64,000 bases of DNA, from positions 155,274-219,273 of the forward strand of contig NZ_JAGGLB010000015.1 in NCBI RefSeq assembly GCF_017874215.1, written 5' to 3'. The stretch is from Paenibacillus eucommiae (lineage in GTDB: Bacteria; Bacillota; Bacilli; Paenibacillales; NBRC-103111). Positions 52,566-61,393 of the stretch are shown here, one piece after another. Both the position numbers and the translations under genes were made by a program. Every line of letters begins with the position of its first letter. The first letter of the stretch is position 1. The notes under the pieces are model-generated. The model did no database searches and had not been told where the DNA came from. It saw only the letters and a program-made list of their open reading frames with translations.

Positions 52566-52714
52566 TAAAAAAACCTCCCATCGCTAGCGGATATCGCTAG
52601 GGACGAGAGGTCTGTTTCCCGTAGTACCACCCTAGTTAACACGCGGCATGCTTCGCCTGTGTTCACTCTGACCCTTAACGCGGGCGAAACGATCCGGCAA
52701 TCGCCATGTGATTT
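52566..52714 (-). promoter_or_regulatory. T-box riboswitch leader of leuS, compact
   Basis: On the minus strand the T-box core AGGGTGGTAC (complement of 52624-52633) follows a Stem III hairpin (AACAC-GGC / GCC-GTGTT, about 52634-52665). A long terminator stem (52573-52611, 17 pairs with one mismatch and two G-U pairs) ends in seven T (52567-52573). Stem I has to fit into about 50 bases after the start near 52714; the only clear helix is GGCGA/TCGCC (52683-52705). This is much shorter than the usual 100-base Stem I. The leucine specifier codon is not assigned. Confidence 0.85.
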
Positions 52715-52720
52715 CTTTTG

Positions 52721-52750
52721 ATTATATGTAAAAAAAGACCGCATTGTCAA
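52721..52750 (-). promoter_or_regulatory. Sigma A promoter of leuS
   Basis: On the minus strand TTGACA (complement of 52745-52750) and TATAAT (complement of 52721-52726), both perfect, with an 18-base spacer. It starts 9 bp past the stop codon of the upstream methyltransferase gene. Confidence 0.88.
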
Positions 52751-52759
52751 GTCGCAAAT

Positions 52760-53521
52760 CTACTTGCGCGCCGCAAAAAAAGCCCGCTCACTAGCCCCTG
52801 TGGGCATTTGCCAGTGAAAATCAGCAGCCGTCCGGACCTCGCTAAAGCCAACCTCATACAATTGCTCCTCCAGCCATTTCAGTGGATATGCACGCTGTAT
52901 GTGATGTTCTTCAATTCGGCGAAACGTACCAGCGGCAGCAGCATCTTTGACAAAAATCGTCAGCGCATGCTCAATTTCCATCCTGTCTTCATCCCATTCG
53001 GAAGTCCAGATGTAGGCAACATCCTCCTCGTTCAGAAAAAAAGGCTGTGATTCGGCATAAGCCTCAAGCTGCCGCGGCGTGTGCACATCAAAGAGAAAAA
53101 CGCCTCCAGGCTTCAAGCCCTGATAGGTTTGACGGAGAGCCTCCAGAATATCTTGTTCTTCCAGCAAATAATTCATACTGTCGCAATAGCAGATAACAGC
53201 ATCGACGGGCTCTGCCAGCTCCCACTCCCTAATATCCTGCTGTACCCAGCTGAGAGATCCGCTCTTAGGCCCTGGAGGCTGTCCATCCGCCTTATGCCGG
53301 GCAACCGCCAGCATATCCTCCGAAAGATCAATGCCTGTTACAGCAAGCCCTTCCAGCGATAAGGGGATCGCTAAATTGCCAGTCCCGCATCCAAGGTCGA
53401 CTACCGATGCAGGCTGAAAGCCAAATTGGCTCCAGCCCTCTTTGGTGAAGCGGAGCCATTCCTCGTATGGCATCCCTTCCATCAATCGATCGTAAGTGTA
53501 AGCAAATTGTTGATAGCTCAT
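52760..53521 (-). CDS. Class I SAM-dependent methyltransferase, substrate unknown
   Basis: A 253-residue protein starting MSYQQFAYTYDRLMEGMPYEEW. The SAM site VVDLGCGTGNLAIPL (about 41-55) and GIDLSEDML are clear. It is of the YqeM type: in B. subtilis yqeM likewise follows yqeL (rsfS) near the comE genes. Start ATG at 53521 lies 19 bp past the cvfB stop, with GGAG upstream; a longer in-frame version would overlap cvfB. The substrate is unknown. It is the last gene of the operon from yqeG. Confidence 0.85.
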   Translation of the reverse strand: MSYQQFAYTYDRLMEGMPYEEWLRFTKEGWSQFGFQPASVVDLGCGTGNLAIPLSLEGLAVTGIDLSEDMLAVARHKADGQPPGPKSGSLSWVQQDIREWELAEPVDAVICYCDSMNYLLEEQDILEALRQTYQGLKPGGVFLFDVHTPRQLEAYAESQPFFLNEEDVAYIWTSEWDEDRMEIEHALTIFVKDAAAAGTFRRIEEHHIQRAYPLKWLEEQLYEVGFSEVRTAADFHWQMPTGASERAFFAARK

Positions 53522-53540
53522 AATTGCGATAGCTCCATCC

Positions 53541-54566
53541 CTAGCTTTCTTGCTTAGGAGCTTCTTGCGAAGCACCCTTTAGATCATCTTGCTGCGCTTC
53601 TCCTGAGTTCCCCTCTGAGGCTTCCGGCGAAGTCTTAAGCGAATTGTCTTGTGAATTATTTGGCGAAGCCTCCTGCGCGGATTCTTCCTCACGCTTCAGG
53701 TAACTCCAGTTTTCTTTCTGCACGATCAAGCCTTCTTTCATCAGCTTGCCAAGCGCTCTTTTGAAAGCCGCTTTACTCATGCTGAAACGGCTTGCAATTA
53801 CATCTGCAGGAGTTTGATCAGAATAAGGCATAGCCCCGCCTGGACGCTCTTGTAGAAACTTCAGAATACGCTCGGAGTCTTCATCACGCCCCTGTTCCTT
53901 GAAAGGACGCATGGACAGGTTTACTCTGCCGTCATCCTCACGAACAAAGGTAACCCGCACCTTTACCCGTTCTCCAACGCGCAGCAGGCTGGTTCTCTCG
54001 GAAGCTGCGATCAGACCGATCACCCCAAAACCGAGTACGCCTGCATCACATACAACAAATGTGCCTATTTGCAGCGGCTTATAAACTCTGGCTTCCAGCC
54101 ATAGGTTTTTCCAGCTGGAGGGGGCACGCACACAAAGAGGAGCAAGCTCCTCCTCGCCAGCCAGCTTGGCGATTAAACGCCCTTGACGGTCATGCGTCAA
54201 ATATACAAATATATGGTCACCAACCTTGGGACGGAGCTCCTCCAGCTCAGGAACATGCTTATACGGCAGCAGCAAGTGGCGGCCAAGGCCCATTTCCAGA
54301 AAATAACCAAACCGTGGATGGACATCCACCACTTCAAGCAGCCCAACCTCACCAAGAACAAGAAGCGGACATTTCATCGTGGCAACCAGTCTATCCTGCG
54401 TATCAAAATAAAGGAAAACCTCTACCTTATCACCCGGCTGTACCGTATTCACTACTTCTCCGTAAGGAAGCAGCACGTCTTGTTTGCCATCTGTCAGGAA
54501 AAATCCGTTTGGAGAAACTTCCCTGGCAATTTTCAGGCTTACTAGAGCTCCTGCTTCCATACTCAT
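53541..54566 (-). CDS. cvfB: S1-domain RNA-binding protein, CvfB/YitL family
   Basis: The 341-residue protein has several S1-like OB domains (MEAGALVSLKIAREVSPNGFFL; VYKPLQIGTFVVCDAGVLGFG; KVRVTFVREDDGRVNLSMRP), then a winged helix (ADVIASRFSMSKAAFKRALGKLMKEGLI). CvfB binds RNA and affects virulence gene expression in Staphylococcus. A Ser/Gln/Glu/Asn-rich tail of about 50 residues after the winged helix is probably disordered and extra to the family. Its ATG overlaps the rsfS stop (ATGA). Confidence 0.92.
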   Translation of the reverse strand: MSMEAGALVSLKIAREVSPNGFFLTDGKQDVLLPYGEVVNTVQPGDKVEVFLYFDTQDRLVATMKCPLLVLGEVGLLEVVDVHPRFGYFLEMGLGRHLLLPYKHVPELEELRPKVGDHIFVYLTHDRQGRLIAKLAGEEELAPLCVRAPSSWKNLWLEARVYKPLQIGTFVVCDAGVLGFGVIGLIAASERTSLLRVGERVKVRVTFVREDDGRVNLSMRPFKEQGRDEDSERILKFLQERPGGAMPYSDQTPADVIASRFSMSKAAFKRALGKLMKEGLIVQKENWSYLKREEESAQEASPNNSQDNSLKTSPEASEGNSGEAQQDDLKGASQEAPKQES

Positions 54567-54910
54567 ACGCGTTCCACAACCTTGGCATCAGACCATAGTC
54601 GCTCAATATTATAATACTCCCGCTCATCCCTGTGAAACACATGCATCACAACATCACCCAGATCAAGCAGTACCCATCTTGCTTTATCAATGCCTTCAAA
54701 GCCTCTGATCCGCACGCCATGCTCCTGTGCTTTCTTTCTCGCTTCCGAGGCAATTGCTTGTACCTGTGTTTCCGAATTCCCGTGACAGATGACGAAATAA
54801 TCGGCAATCAGAGAAATTCCCTGCAGATTCAGCGTGACAACATTCATCGCTTTTTTGTCTTCCGCAGCATCAACTACCAAATCCATTATGGCGTTCGGAC
54901 TTAAACTCAT
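54563..54910 (-). CDS. rsfS: Ribosome silencing factor RsfS
   Basis: A 115-residue protein of the RsfS/Iojap family, with VVTLNLQGISLIADYFVICHG and GIDKARWVLLDLGDVVMHVFH. It binds L14 on the large subunit and keeps subunits apart in stationary phase. It stands between yqeK and cvfB, the usual gene order (nadD-yqeK-rsfS). The 4-bp overlap with cvfB suggests coupling. Confidence 0.97.
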   Translation of the reverse strand: MSLSPNAIMDLVVDAAEDKKAMNVVTLNLQGISLIADYFVICHGNSETQVQAIASEARKKAQEHGVRIRGFEGIDKARWVLLDLGDVVMHVFHRDEREYYNIERLWSDAKVVERV

Positions 54911-54980
54911 ACTTCGATTCCAGCTCCTTTTATTCTATATTCATTTTTTCTTCGTTCATTGTCTTCGTTCATGTCATCAT

Positions 54981-55562
54981 TCATTTCTTCTCTTCTAAAG
55001 CTTTGCCATCTTCCAGCAATTTATTGCGGGTAAGCACCGTTAAAGGAAAAATTCGTTTGCCCTTACTGAGCAGAAAGCCAATTGTAGAATCAAAGCCGGC
55101 GATCAGCGCTTTATCCAGACTCTTTTCAGCCAGCTTGCGAATAGTATCTACTTCCGGAAAATGACGCCCGGGCTCGATATAATCGGCCAGGCATACTACC
55201 TTATCCAGAAGTGTCATCCGCTCTCTTCCTGAGGTATGGTAGCGGATGGCATCCAGCACTTCTTCATCCTCAATCCCAAACTGCGTCTTGGCCATATAAG
55301 CTCCGGCATGTGCATGCCACAGTTCCTTATCGAAATCCAGTACATCCTGGGATAAATGGTGGTCCTTTATCAGCTGCGCTTGCTGCTGAACCGGCCAGTT
55401 TTTACAATAATCATGCAGCAGCGCGGCTAAATCCGCTTTCACTGGATCAGCTCCATAACGATGGGCAAGCTGTACGGCCATATCCATAACTCCCAGTGTA
55501 TGTATCCAGCGTTTCTCCGGCATATTTGCCTTTACAGCTTCCATTAGCTGCTCACGGTCCAT
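54981..55562 (-). CDS. yqeK: HD-domain Ap4A hydrolase YqeK
   Basis: A 193-residue HD hydrolase with the metal motif: H near residue 21 (WIHTLGVMDMA), HD in LAALLHDYCKNW, and a later D in VCLADYIEPGR. YqeK enzymes split diadenosine tetraphosphate symmetrically to ADP. The gene starts inside the end of nadD (11-bp overlap) and precedes rsfS. Confidence 0.95.
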   Translation of the reverse strand: MDREQLMEAVKANMPEKRWIHTLGVMDMAVQLAHRYGADPVKADLAALLHDYCKNWPVQQQAQLIKDHHLSQDVLDFDKELWHAHAGAYMAKTQFGIEDEEVLDAIRYHTSGRERMTLLDKVVCLADYIEPGRHFPEVDTIRKLAEKSLDKALIAGFDSTIGFLLSKGKRIFPLTVLTRNKLLEDGKALEEKK

Positions 55563-56139
55563 ATAATCGATTCACCTCTATATAATCATACACGCGTTCA
55601 GGCACCAAATAACGAATGGAGCCTTCCCTGGAGCGTTCTTCACGAATAGCACTAGAGGATATTTCCACAAGAGGCATATCCACCATCTTCACATGGTTTC
55701 TCATGGAAAGCGGAAGCGTGTCCTTCTTCAGATCATAGCCTGGTCTTCCAAGTCCAATAAAACGGATTTTGCGGACGATTTCATCAATGCGATGCCATTT
55801 GGGCAAGTATTCAACCATATCGCCACCGATGATGTACAAGAACTCCTTATCCGGATGTTGATTGCACAAGTAGTTAATAGTATCTATGCTGTAGGATATG
55901 CCGCCCTTTTTGATTTCGATATCTGTAGCATGAAAATGTGGATTGCCTTCCAACGCTCTGTTCACCATATCCCAGCGCTGCAGTGTTGTGGCCTTGGGCG
56001 CGTCTGGTTTGTGCGGGGAATGGTAGGTCGGCATAAACCACACCTCATCTAGCCCTTCAGCCACTCGTGCCCGTTCCGCTACGATCAAATGACCTGTATG
56101 AATTGGGTCAAAGGTTCCTCCCATAATGCCAACAAGCAT
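55552..56139 (-). CDS. nadD: Nicotinate-nucleotide adenylyltransferase
   Basis: The 195-residue enzyme has the nucleotidyltransferase motif GGTFDPIHTGHLIVAE (8-23) and the C-terminal SSSAIREERS motif. It makes nicotinic acid adenine dinucleotide in NAD synthesis. It follows yhbY and overlaps yqeK by 11 bp. Confidence 0.97.
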   Translation of the reverse strand: MLVGIMGGTFDPIHTGHLIVAERARVAEGLDEVWFMPTYHSPHKPDAPKATTLQRWDMVNRALEGNPHFHATDIEIKKGGISYSIDTINYLCNQHPDKEFLYIIGGDMVEYLPKWHRIDEIVRKIRFIGLGRPGYDLKKDTLPLSMRNHVKMVDMPLVEISSSAIREERSREGSIRYLVPERVYDYIEVNRLYGP

Positions 56140-56186
56140 ACGACCACCTCACCGATTTTGTTTAAGCCTTGTCCCTAATCTTGTCC

Positions 56187-56480
56187 CTAATTAGGAAGCT
56201 GGATTTTCTTCTGATCGCGTGATTCCTTATACAGCACGATAATCTTGCCGATTACCTGCACAAGCTCCGCCTTGGACTTCTCTGCAAGCTGTGTGCCAAC
56301 TTCCTTGCGGTCTTCCCCGCTGTTGTTAAGCACCGTAACTTTAATAAGCTCTCTCACTTCCAGGGCTTCTTCAATATGACGTATTAAATGATTGTTAACC
56401 CCGCCCTTACCCACTTGAAAAATTGGATCCAGATGGTGTGCCAATGAACGTAAATATCTGGTTTGCTTGCCTGTTAACAT
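56187..56480 (-). CDS. yhbY: Ribosome assembly RNA-binding protein YhbY
   Basis: A 97-residue CRS1/YhbY (CRM) domain protein, starting MLTGKQTRYLRSLAHHLDPIFQVGKGGVN, with the GxxG-like loop GKGG. It binds pre-50S particles. It is called yqeI in B. subtilis. It lies 17 bp after aroE. Confidence 0.96.
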   Translation of the reverse strand: MLTGKQTRYLRSLAHHLDPIFQVGKGGVNNHLIRHIEEALEVRELIKVTVLNNSGEDRKEVGTQLAEKSKAELVQVIGKIIVLYKESRDQKKIQLPN

Positions 56481-56497
56481 AATCTTTCCCTCTATTC

Positions 56498-57385
56498 TTA
56501 GTCTTCTAAGGATTGTTCCACGACCTGTCTCATGATTGCAGTAGGAGCGGGTGTTCCTGTCCAGTATTCAAAACCGTAAGCACCCTGGTAAATTAACATG
56601 CCCAATCCGCCATGAATGACAGCGCCGCGCGCCTCCGCTTCCTTCAAAAAACGGGTGATACGCGGGTTATAAATCAAATCGCTAACCACATGGTTGTTAT
56701 TGATCAATTCACTTACTAATGGCAATTCAGAAACATGGGGATGCATCCCTAGTGATGTAGTATTTACTATAACGTCCGCTTCTTCTATGATTCTATCAAG
56801 CTCTTCATTATCCATTCCTATGCCTACCGATTGCGCAAATGCATCAATAGATGAAGCTAACTGAATCGCTTTATCCTGTGTACGGTTAGCAATCGTAATC
56901 CGACTAACTCCAGCTTTCGCAAAAGCGTAGGCTACACCTCTCGATGCGCCTCCCGCTCCAAGCATCAGCACACGCTTACCTTCAAGACGTATGCCTGTCT
57001 CCTCTTGAAGTGAACGGACGTAGCCGATCCCATCCGTGTTAAAGCCGGTTAGCTTACCGTTGTCGTTCACAATCGTATTGACAGCGCCGATGATCCTGGC
57101 CCCTTCATCAATTTCGTCCAGATACTGCATAACTTCGACTTTATGCGGGATGGTTACATTAACTCCACGAAAGCCTAACGCACGTATGCTGTTTACAGCA
57201 TCCTTGAGTCCTTCGGGCTTTACATGAAAAGCCACATAAGCCGCATTGATTCCGCATTCCAGAAAAGCGCGATTCATCATAAGTGGTGACCGGGAATGCC
57301 GGACCGGATCACCGAATATGCCATATAACGTTGTGTGGCTGTCAAGACTCCGTGTATTTTCCAAAGTATCTCCAACTCCGATCAA
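56498..57385 (-). CDS. aroE: Shikimate dehydrogenase
   Basis: A 295-residue enzyme that reduces 3-dehydroshikimate with NADPH. Conserved regions: GDPVRHSRSPLMMNRAF near the start (SxS substrate site), NVTIPHKVEVMQYLD with the catalytic Lys, FNTDGIGYVRSL, GAGGASRGVAYAF (NADP site) and IYNPRITRFLKEAEARG. The start shown is TTG at 57385, overlapping the yqeH stop as TTGA; another TTG about 20 bp later, after a GGAG, would remove the first seven residues. Confidence 0.95.
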   Translation of the reverse strand: MIGVGDTLENTRSLDSHTTLYGIFGDPVRHSRSPLMMNRAFLECGINAAYVAFHVKPEGLKDAVNSIRALGFRGVNVTIPHKVEVMQYLDEIDEGARIIGAVNTIVNDNGKLTGFNTDGIGYVRSLQEETGIRLEGKRVLMLGAGGASRGVAYAFAKAGVSRITIANRTQDKAIQLASSIDAFAQSVGIGMDNEELDRIIEEADVIVNTTSLGMHPHVSELPLVSELINNNHVVSDLIYNPRITRFLKEAEARGAVIHGGLGMLIYQGAYGFEYWTGTPAPTAIMRQVVEQSLED

Positions 57386-58497
57386 ATCAATGATTCTCTG
57401 ATTGCAACCTTAACTCCCTTTGGAGCATGGATGGCTAGTTCAGCTCCCAAGTCGCTGTTGATTTTAATCCACCCGAGTCCAGATATTTGCACATCAAGGA
57501 CTTTCCCTTTGGGAATATGAATCGGATGCTTCGCCAGCTTAGGCAAGTTCTCCAGCTCTTCCAGATTCGGCGGGTTCAAAAGCACACCTTTGTGATCAGC
57601 GTATAACTGATCTGCACGCTCCAGCTTCGTACGATGAATTTCTATCGCATTGGAGAGATAGCAGGTAAACGATTGACGAGGCCCCTGAATAAAATCAAAT
57701 CTGGCTAAAGCCCCGAAAAACAGTGTCTGGCCTTCATTAAGCTGAAACACAATCGGTTTTATCGGTTTATCCGGCATTAAGCGGGTCAAGTCACGTTTGG
57801 AGACCAGCTCCGTCAAACGGTGCTCATAAACGATTCCTGGTGTATCTACAATAAACTTCCCGTCATCAAGCGGAATTTTCACGAGATCCAGCGTCGTTCC
57901 CGGATATTGCGAGGTCGTAAGCTCGGCTTCCAAATCGCTGAAATCAGCAATTAAGCGGTTGATCAATGTGGACTTTCCTACATTCGTTGCTCCTACAACA
58001 TAAATATCACGGTTGCCGCGATGCTGTTGCAATGATTGAATTACGCGATCAAAGCCCTGGTTTTTCTTAGCACTGCAAAGCACAACATCAACAACTCTTA
58101 ATCCGTGCTCTTTTGCCTGGCGCTGTATCCAATTGATCAATCTGTTTAGATTCGTGACTTTTGGCAGCAAATCTATTTTGTTGACTACTAGCAGAATCGG
58201 ATTATTCCCGACAAACCGGGCCAGACCGCTGATCATGCTTCCCTCAAAATCGAATATATCGACAATGTTGATCACCAGTGCATTCGTTTGCCCAACATGA
58301 CCAAGAAGCTTCAGGAAATCATCCTGTTTCAACGTAATACTCGATGATTCATTATAATGCTTAATACGGTAGCAACGCTGACAAATTACAGGTTCCTTAT
58401 TAAAAGCCTCCGCCGGCACATAACCAAGCTTGCCCGGATCTTCCAGCTGAAGCTGTACGCCACAGCCAGCACAATACATTGTTTCTTCTTTACTCAT
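57382..58497 (-). CDS. yqeH: Ribosome biogenesis GTPase YqeH
   Basis: The 371-residue protein has an N-terminal zinc finger (C9-x2-C12, C39-x2-C42), then a circularly permuted GTPase: NKIDLLP before the P-loop GATNVGKSTLIN and the DTPGIV motif. YqeH is needed for 30S assembly. It follows yqeG by 30 bp and precedes aroE, the same order as in B. subtilis. Confidence 0.97.
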   Translation of the reverse strand: MSKEETMYCAGCGVQLQLEDPGKLGYVPAEAFNKEPVICQRCYRIKHYNESSSITLKQDDFLKLLGHVGQTNALVINIVDIFDFEGSMISGLARFVGNNPILLVVNKIDLLPKVTNLNRLINWIQRQAKEHGLRVVDVVLCSAKKNQGFDRVIQSLQQHRGNRDIYVVGATNVGKSTLINRLIADFSDLEAELTTSQYPGTTLDLVKIPLDDGKFIVDTPGIVYEHRLTELVSKRDLTRLMPDKPIKPIVFQLNEGQTLFFGALARFDFIQGPRQSFTCYLSNAIEIHRTKLERADQLYADHKGVLLNPPNLEELENLPKLAKHPIHIPKGKVLDVQISGLGWIKINSDLGAELAIHAPKGVKVAIRESLI

Positions 58498-58527
58498 GAA
58501 TCCTCCCGAAAACCCTAATGTAAATCA

Positions 58528-59022
58528 TTATTTTTTCATCCAAGACAAGGCAAGCTTCTCAATACGGCGGTTTACCTTCGTAAAAAAGCCTTCATCCAGT
58601 ACAGATATAGGCTGTACCAGTATCGTAAACAAGCCCATTCTATTGCCGCCAAGCACATCAGTCAGCATCTGATCCCCAACGACAGCGGTTTGCTTGACAC
58701 CTGTGCCCAGCAGTTGTAAAGCTCTGTGGAACGAAACGTTTGTAGGCTTCTTAGCCCTGAAAATAAACGGGATGCGCAGCGGTTCCGCAAAAGTGGACAC
58801 CCTCACCCGATGATTATTCGAAACGATCACCACTTTAAAGCCAAGCTGCTCCAGATGCTTCAACCATTCTATCAGCTCAGGAGTAGCATGTGGATCCTTA
58901 GCGCCTACCAGCGTATTGTCAAGATCGGTAATAATCCCCCGTATACCTGAGTTCCACAGCTGCTGGGCATCAATATCGTAAATTGTACTTACGGAAAGTT
59001 TCGGTACCAGCTTTTGCAACAA
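58528..59022 (-). CDS. yqeG: HAD-type phosphatase YqeG
   Basis: A 164-residue HAD superfamily (class IIIA) phosphatase. The active-site DxDNT motif is in GIITDLDNTLVGAKD, with VVIVSNNHRVR and AVVGDQMLTDVLGGNR further on. TTG at 59022 is used as start because GGAGGG precedes it and because promoter and terminator elements at 59060-59151 lie in front; a longer in-frame version to 59139 would cover these. First gene of a nine-gene operon. Confidence 0.92.
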   Translation of the reverse strand: MLQKLVPKLSVSTIYDIDAQQLWNSGIRGIITDLDNTLVGAKDPHATPELIEWLKHLEQLGFKVVIVSNNHRVRVSTFAEPLRIPFIFRAKKPTNVSFHRALQLLGTGVKQTAVVGDQMLTDVLGGNRMGLFTILVQPISVLDEGFFTKVNRRIEKLALSWMKK

Positions 59023-59059
59023 AACAGCTTCCCTCCAAATGTTCCTCGATATATACGAA

Positions 59060-59088
59060 ACTATACCATGTTGTCCTTTCTGTTGCAA
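59060..59088 (-). promoter_or_regulatory. Promoter of the yqeG operon
   Basis: On the minus strand TTGCAA (complement of 59083-59088) and TATAGT (complement of 59060-59065) with a 17-base spacer, 38 bp before the TTG start. It sets the start of the operon and excludes a longer yqeG. Confidence 0.75.
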
Positions 59089-59126
59089 AAGGCTTTTGAT
59101 TGACACACCATGCACAACAGACAAGA

Positions 59127-59151
59127 AATCACCCATCAATGACGAGTGATT
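59127..59151 (-). terminator. Hairpin after the transglutaminase gene, likely terminator
   Basis: AATCACCC (59127-59134) and GAGTGATT (59144-59151) pair over eight bases with one G-U. On the minus strand a moderately T-rich tract follows. It is 8 bp past the stop codon at 59159. Confidence 0.55.
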
Positions 59152-59158
59152 CCTCTTA

Positions 59159-61393
59159 TTATTTCATTTGTGTCCGCAATTTATGAATGGTCTCGTTAAG
59201 GCTCATATAATCGGTTTCCGACGCCGCGGCCTTGCTGTATTTGGCTTTCTCGAAAAGCTTCAGCACCGTTTCCAGATCAGATTTCATCCCGTTGCTTTGC
59301 ACACTCCATCTGGCAATAGCTTCACGGATCGTCTCATGCTCTTGGCGCAGATACCCTTTACGTTTACCATGTCGCAGCAGTCTTTCAAATTCAATAATCA
59401 TTTTCTGGTTAAAGTTAGTCACCTGGTTTCTTCTTGCTTTATTCCGCCATCCTGTCAGCCAGCCAAATTTAAATGCCGCAAATAATCCGGCGAGCAAAAG
59501 AACAAGAACTGCACCAAGCACTGTAAACAGTCCAAAAGAAGAAGATGACGATTCTTCTACAACAGGCGCAGCAACCGGGGTAGCGGCAGGCACATCCTCA
59601 GGAACTGGAGTTACAGGGGCTGTTTCTTGCTGCACTGGAGCAGCCGGAAGCGCAAAACCCGCAGTAGGCTCAAACGGGATCCAGCCCCAGCCTTCAAAAT
59701 ACACTTCAACCCATGAATGCGCATCTGAATTACGTATGGTGTACACGCCTGGTCCGTCAGGATCCTGGCTCAGCAAGCCGCCATTGCCTGGCACATCAGG
59801 CCTCATCGCTATTTGTCCGGAGGAATACCCTTTTACCCAGCGTGCCGGGATACCGATAGTTCGCGCCATAACAACCATCGCTGTAGAAAAATAGTCGCAG
59901 TATCCTTCTTTGATTTCAAATAAAAAGCGGTCCACGAAGTCTTTGCTTACACCTTTACTGACATCTGGTTCATTGGTATAAGAAAAATTTTGACGCAAAT
60001 ACTGTTCGAGCTCTTTGACTTTATCGTATGGATTATCAGCATTCTGAGACAGCTGCATAGCAAGCTGCTGTATGCGCAGCGGAAGATCCTCGGGGAGCTG
60101 GAGATATTCTTCCCATTCCACTTGGTTTGAGTAATTGGCTGTCGTTTGGCGCAGCGCCTCTTCGTCTACAACAGGCTGCTGCGATAAGACTGAATACTGC
60201 CTGGGATAGTTTTTCTTTGCAACGAAGCGCAGCTCCGATTGTCTGGGCGACCATCTTAAAAAATCGAAGCCAATAGTAAATTCATTGACGGTCAGAATTT
60301 TTTGTAAGGAGAAGCCCGCAAACAAAACCGGATAGGTCTCTTCATTGTTCATTACAACCGTCTGTTTCACTTCCTTTGTCTTAAGTTCAGACAAGTTAAA
60401 TCTGGGATCTGCCGGCAAATTGCCATCTTCAACAGAGCTCAATGGGAGCCGTTTTTCCGTAGCGCTAGGCTCCCAACCCGATTCATTGTAGAAAGATCGG
60501 GTCTCTCCACGGAAATAAGTTCTGCTGTCCGAATCGACTGTCATGACTGGGGTGTAATCAAATCTAAAGCTCCCCCCCAACTCCCGGTCATCTCTACTGT
60601 AGCCTGAGGATGTATTCGAGGAGGACGGGAATGTCACTGAAGAGCCTTTCCCCGCCATATTAACAGACTCTCCCCTGCTTACCTTCCATGCTGTATAAGG
60701 ATCTGTAAGCACGGGATTCATCGAAGGAACAAGCGCCCCGACTAGTATTGTCGCTGCTATGAGCAGGATGATTGGAATGCCTATAGAGGTGGGATACTTC
60801 GCCAGCTTCTCCCAGCTCTTCGGTGCGCGATTTTTCAGCTCTGAGAAATGTCTGACGATCAGCAGCGAAAAGCCGCAAAATAAAATCATGGACACCTGCG
60901 GCCATAACGATAGCATACTGAATGAATCACGAATAGCAAAAAACAAAACGCTCATTAGAATCATAAGATAAATTCTCGATTTTGTTTGTGCCATCCAGAT
61001 GGCTCCAAGATACACCAGCCAGGCAGATAAGCTAAACCAAATAAAAGGCTCAAATTGCAAATAGTTAGCAGCGACAGACTGTTTAAATCCGGCTAGCGTG
61101 CGAAATTGAAGGCCGTTAAAATGAAGACCGAACAGGCGCATCTGTACGATGACAACCAGAATAAACTGCAAAATACTGCGGTATGTCCAGTGCAGACGGG
61201 GAATAAAAAAAGTAAGCCCCACCCAAAAAAGCGTCCACTTTACTAATCGTACAGTCTCAATTAACCATATGACCTCTTCTTTCACGATCCAACTCACATA
61301 TTGAAGCAGGAATACTCCTACAAGCAGTGCTGTTAGCCTTGATGACCAGCCCGAGTTCAACCATCCCTTCCAAGGCTTATTTTCGATAGGCAT
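59159..61393 (-). CDS. Transglutaminase-domain membrane protein (TgpA/YebA type)
   Basis: A 744-residue protein. Several N-terminal membrane helices (residues 1-230) are followed by a DUF3488-like region, a transglutaminase-like core with the Cys in EIKEGYCDYFSTAMVV and the His/Asp part in SDAHSWVEVYFEGWGWIPFEPT, then a Pro/Ala/Val-rich linker, one membrane helix and a C-terminal helical domain (DUF4129-like). ATG at 61393 follows GGGAGGAGCG. It completes the MoxR-DUF58-transglutaminase set. The substrate is unknown; cell-envelope protein modification is the usual guess. Confidence 0.93.
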   Translation of the reverse strand: MPIENKPWKGWLNSGWSSRLTALLVGVFLLQYVSWIVKEEVIWLIETVRLVKWTLFWVGLTFFIPRLHWTYRSILQFILVVIVQMRLFGLHFNGLQFRTLAGFKQSVAANYLQFEPFIWFSLSAWLVYLGAIWMAQTKSRIYLMILMSVLFFAIRDSFSMLSLWPQVSMILFCGFSLLIVRHFSELKNRAPKSWEKLAKYPTSIGIPIILLIAATILVGALVPSMNPVLTDPYTAWKVSRGESVNMAGKGSSVTFPSSSNTSSGYSRDDRELGGSFRFDYTPVMTVDSDSRTYFRGETRSFYNESGWEPSATEKRLPLSSVEDGNLPADPRFNLSELKTKEVKQTVVMNNEETYPVLFAGFSLQKILTVNEFTIGFDFLRWSPRQSELRFVAKKNYPRQYSVLSQQPVVDEEALRQTTANYSNQVEWEEYLQLPEDLPLRIQQLAMQLSQNADNPYDKVKELEQYLRQNFSYTNEPDVSKGVSKDFVDRFLFEIKEGYCDYFSTAMVVMARTIGIPARWVKGYSSGQIAMRPDVPGNGGLLSQDPDGPGVYTIRNSDAHSWVEVYFEGWGWIPFEPTAGFALPAAPVQQETAPVTPVPEDVPAATPVAAPVVEESSSSSFGLFTVLGAVLVLLLAGLFAAFKFGWLTGWRNKARRNQVTNFNQKMIIEFERLLRHGKRKGYLRQEHETIREAIARWSVQSNGMKSDLETVLKLFEKAKYSKAAASETDYMSLNETIHKLRTQMK

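Noticed and set aside
59023..59139. Longer N-terminus for YqeG
   Set aside because: It would run through a promoter and a terminator-like hairpin, and the extra residues are absent from the family.
59232..59894. 220-codon plus-strand frame opposite the transglutaminase gene
   Set aside because: Antisense to a well-supported domain protein; low-complexity Ser/Thr-rich product.
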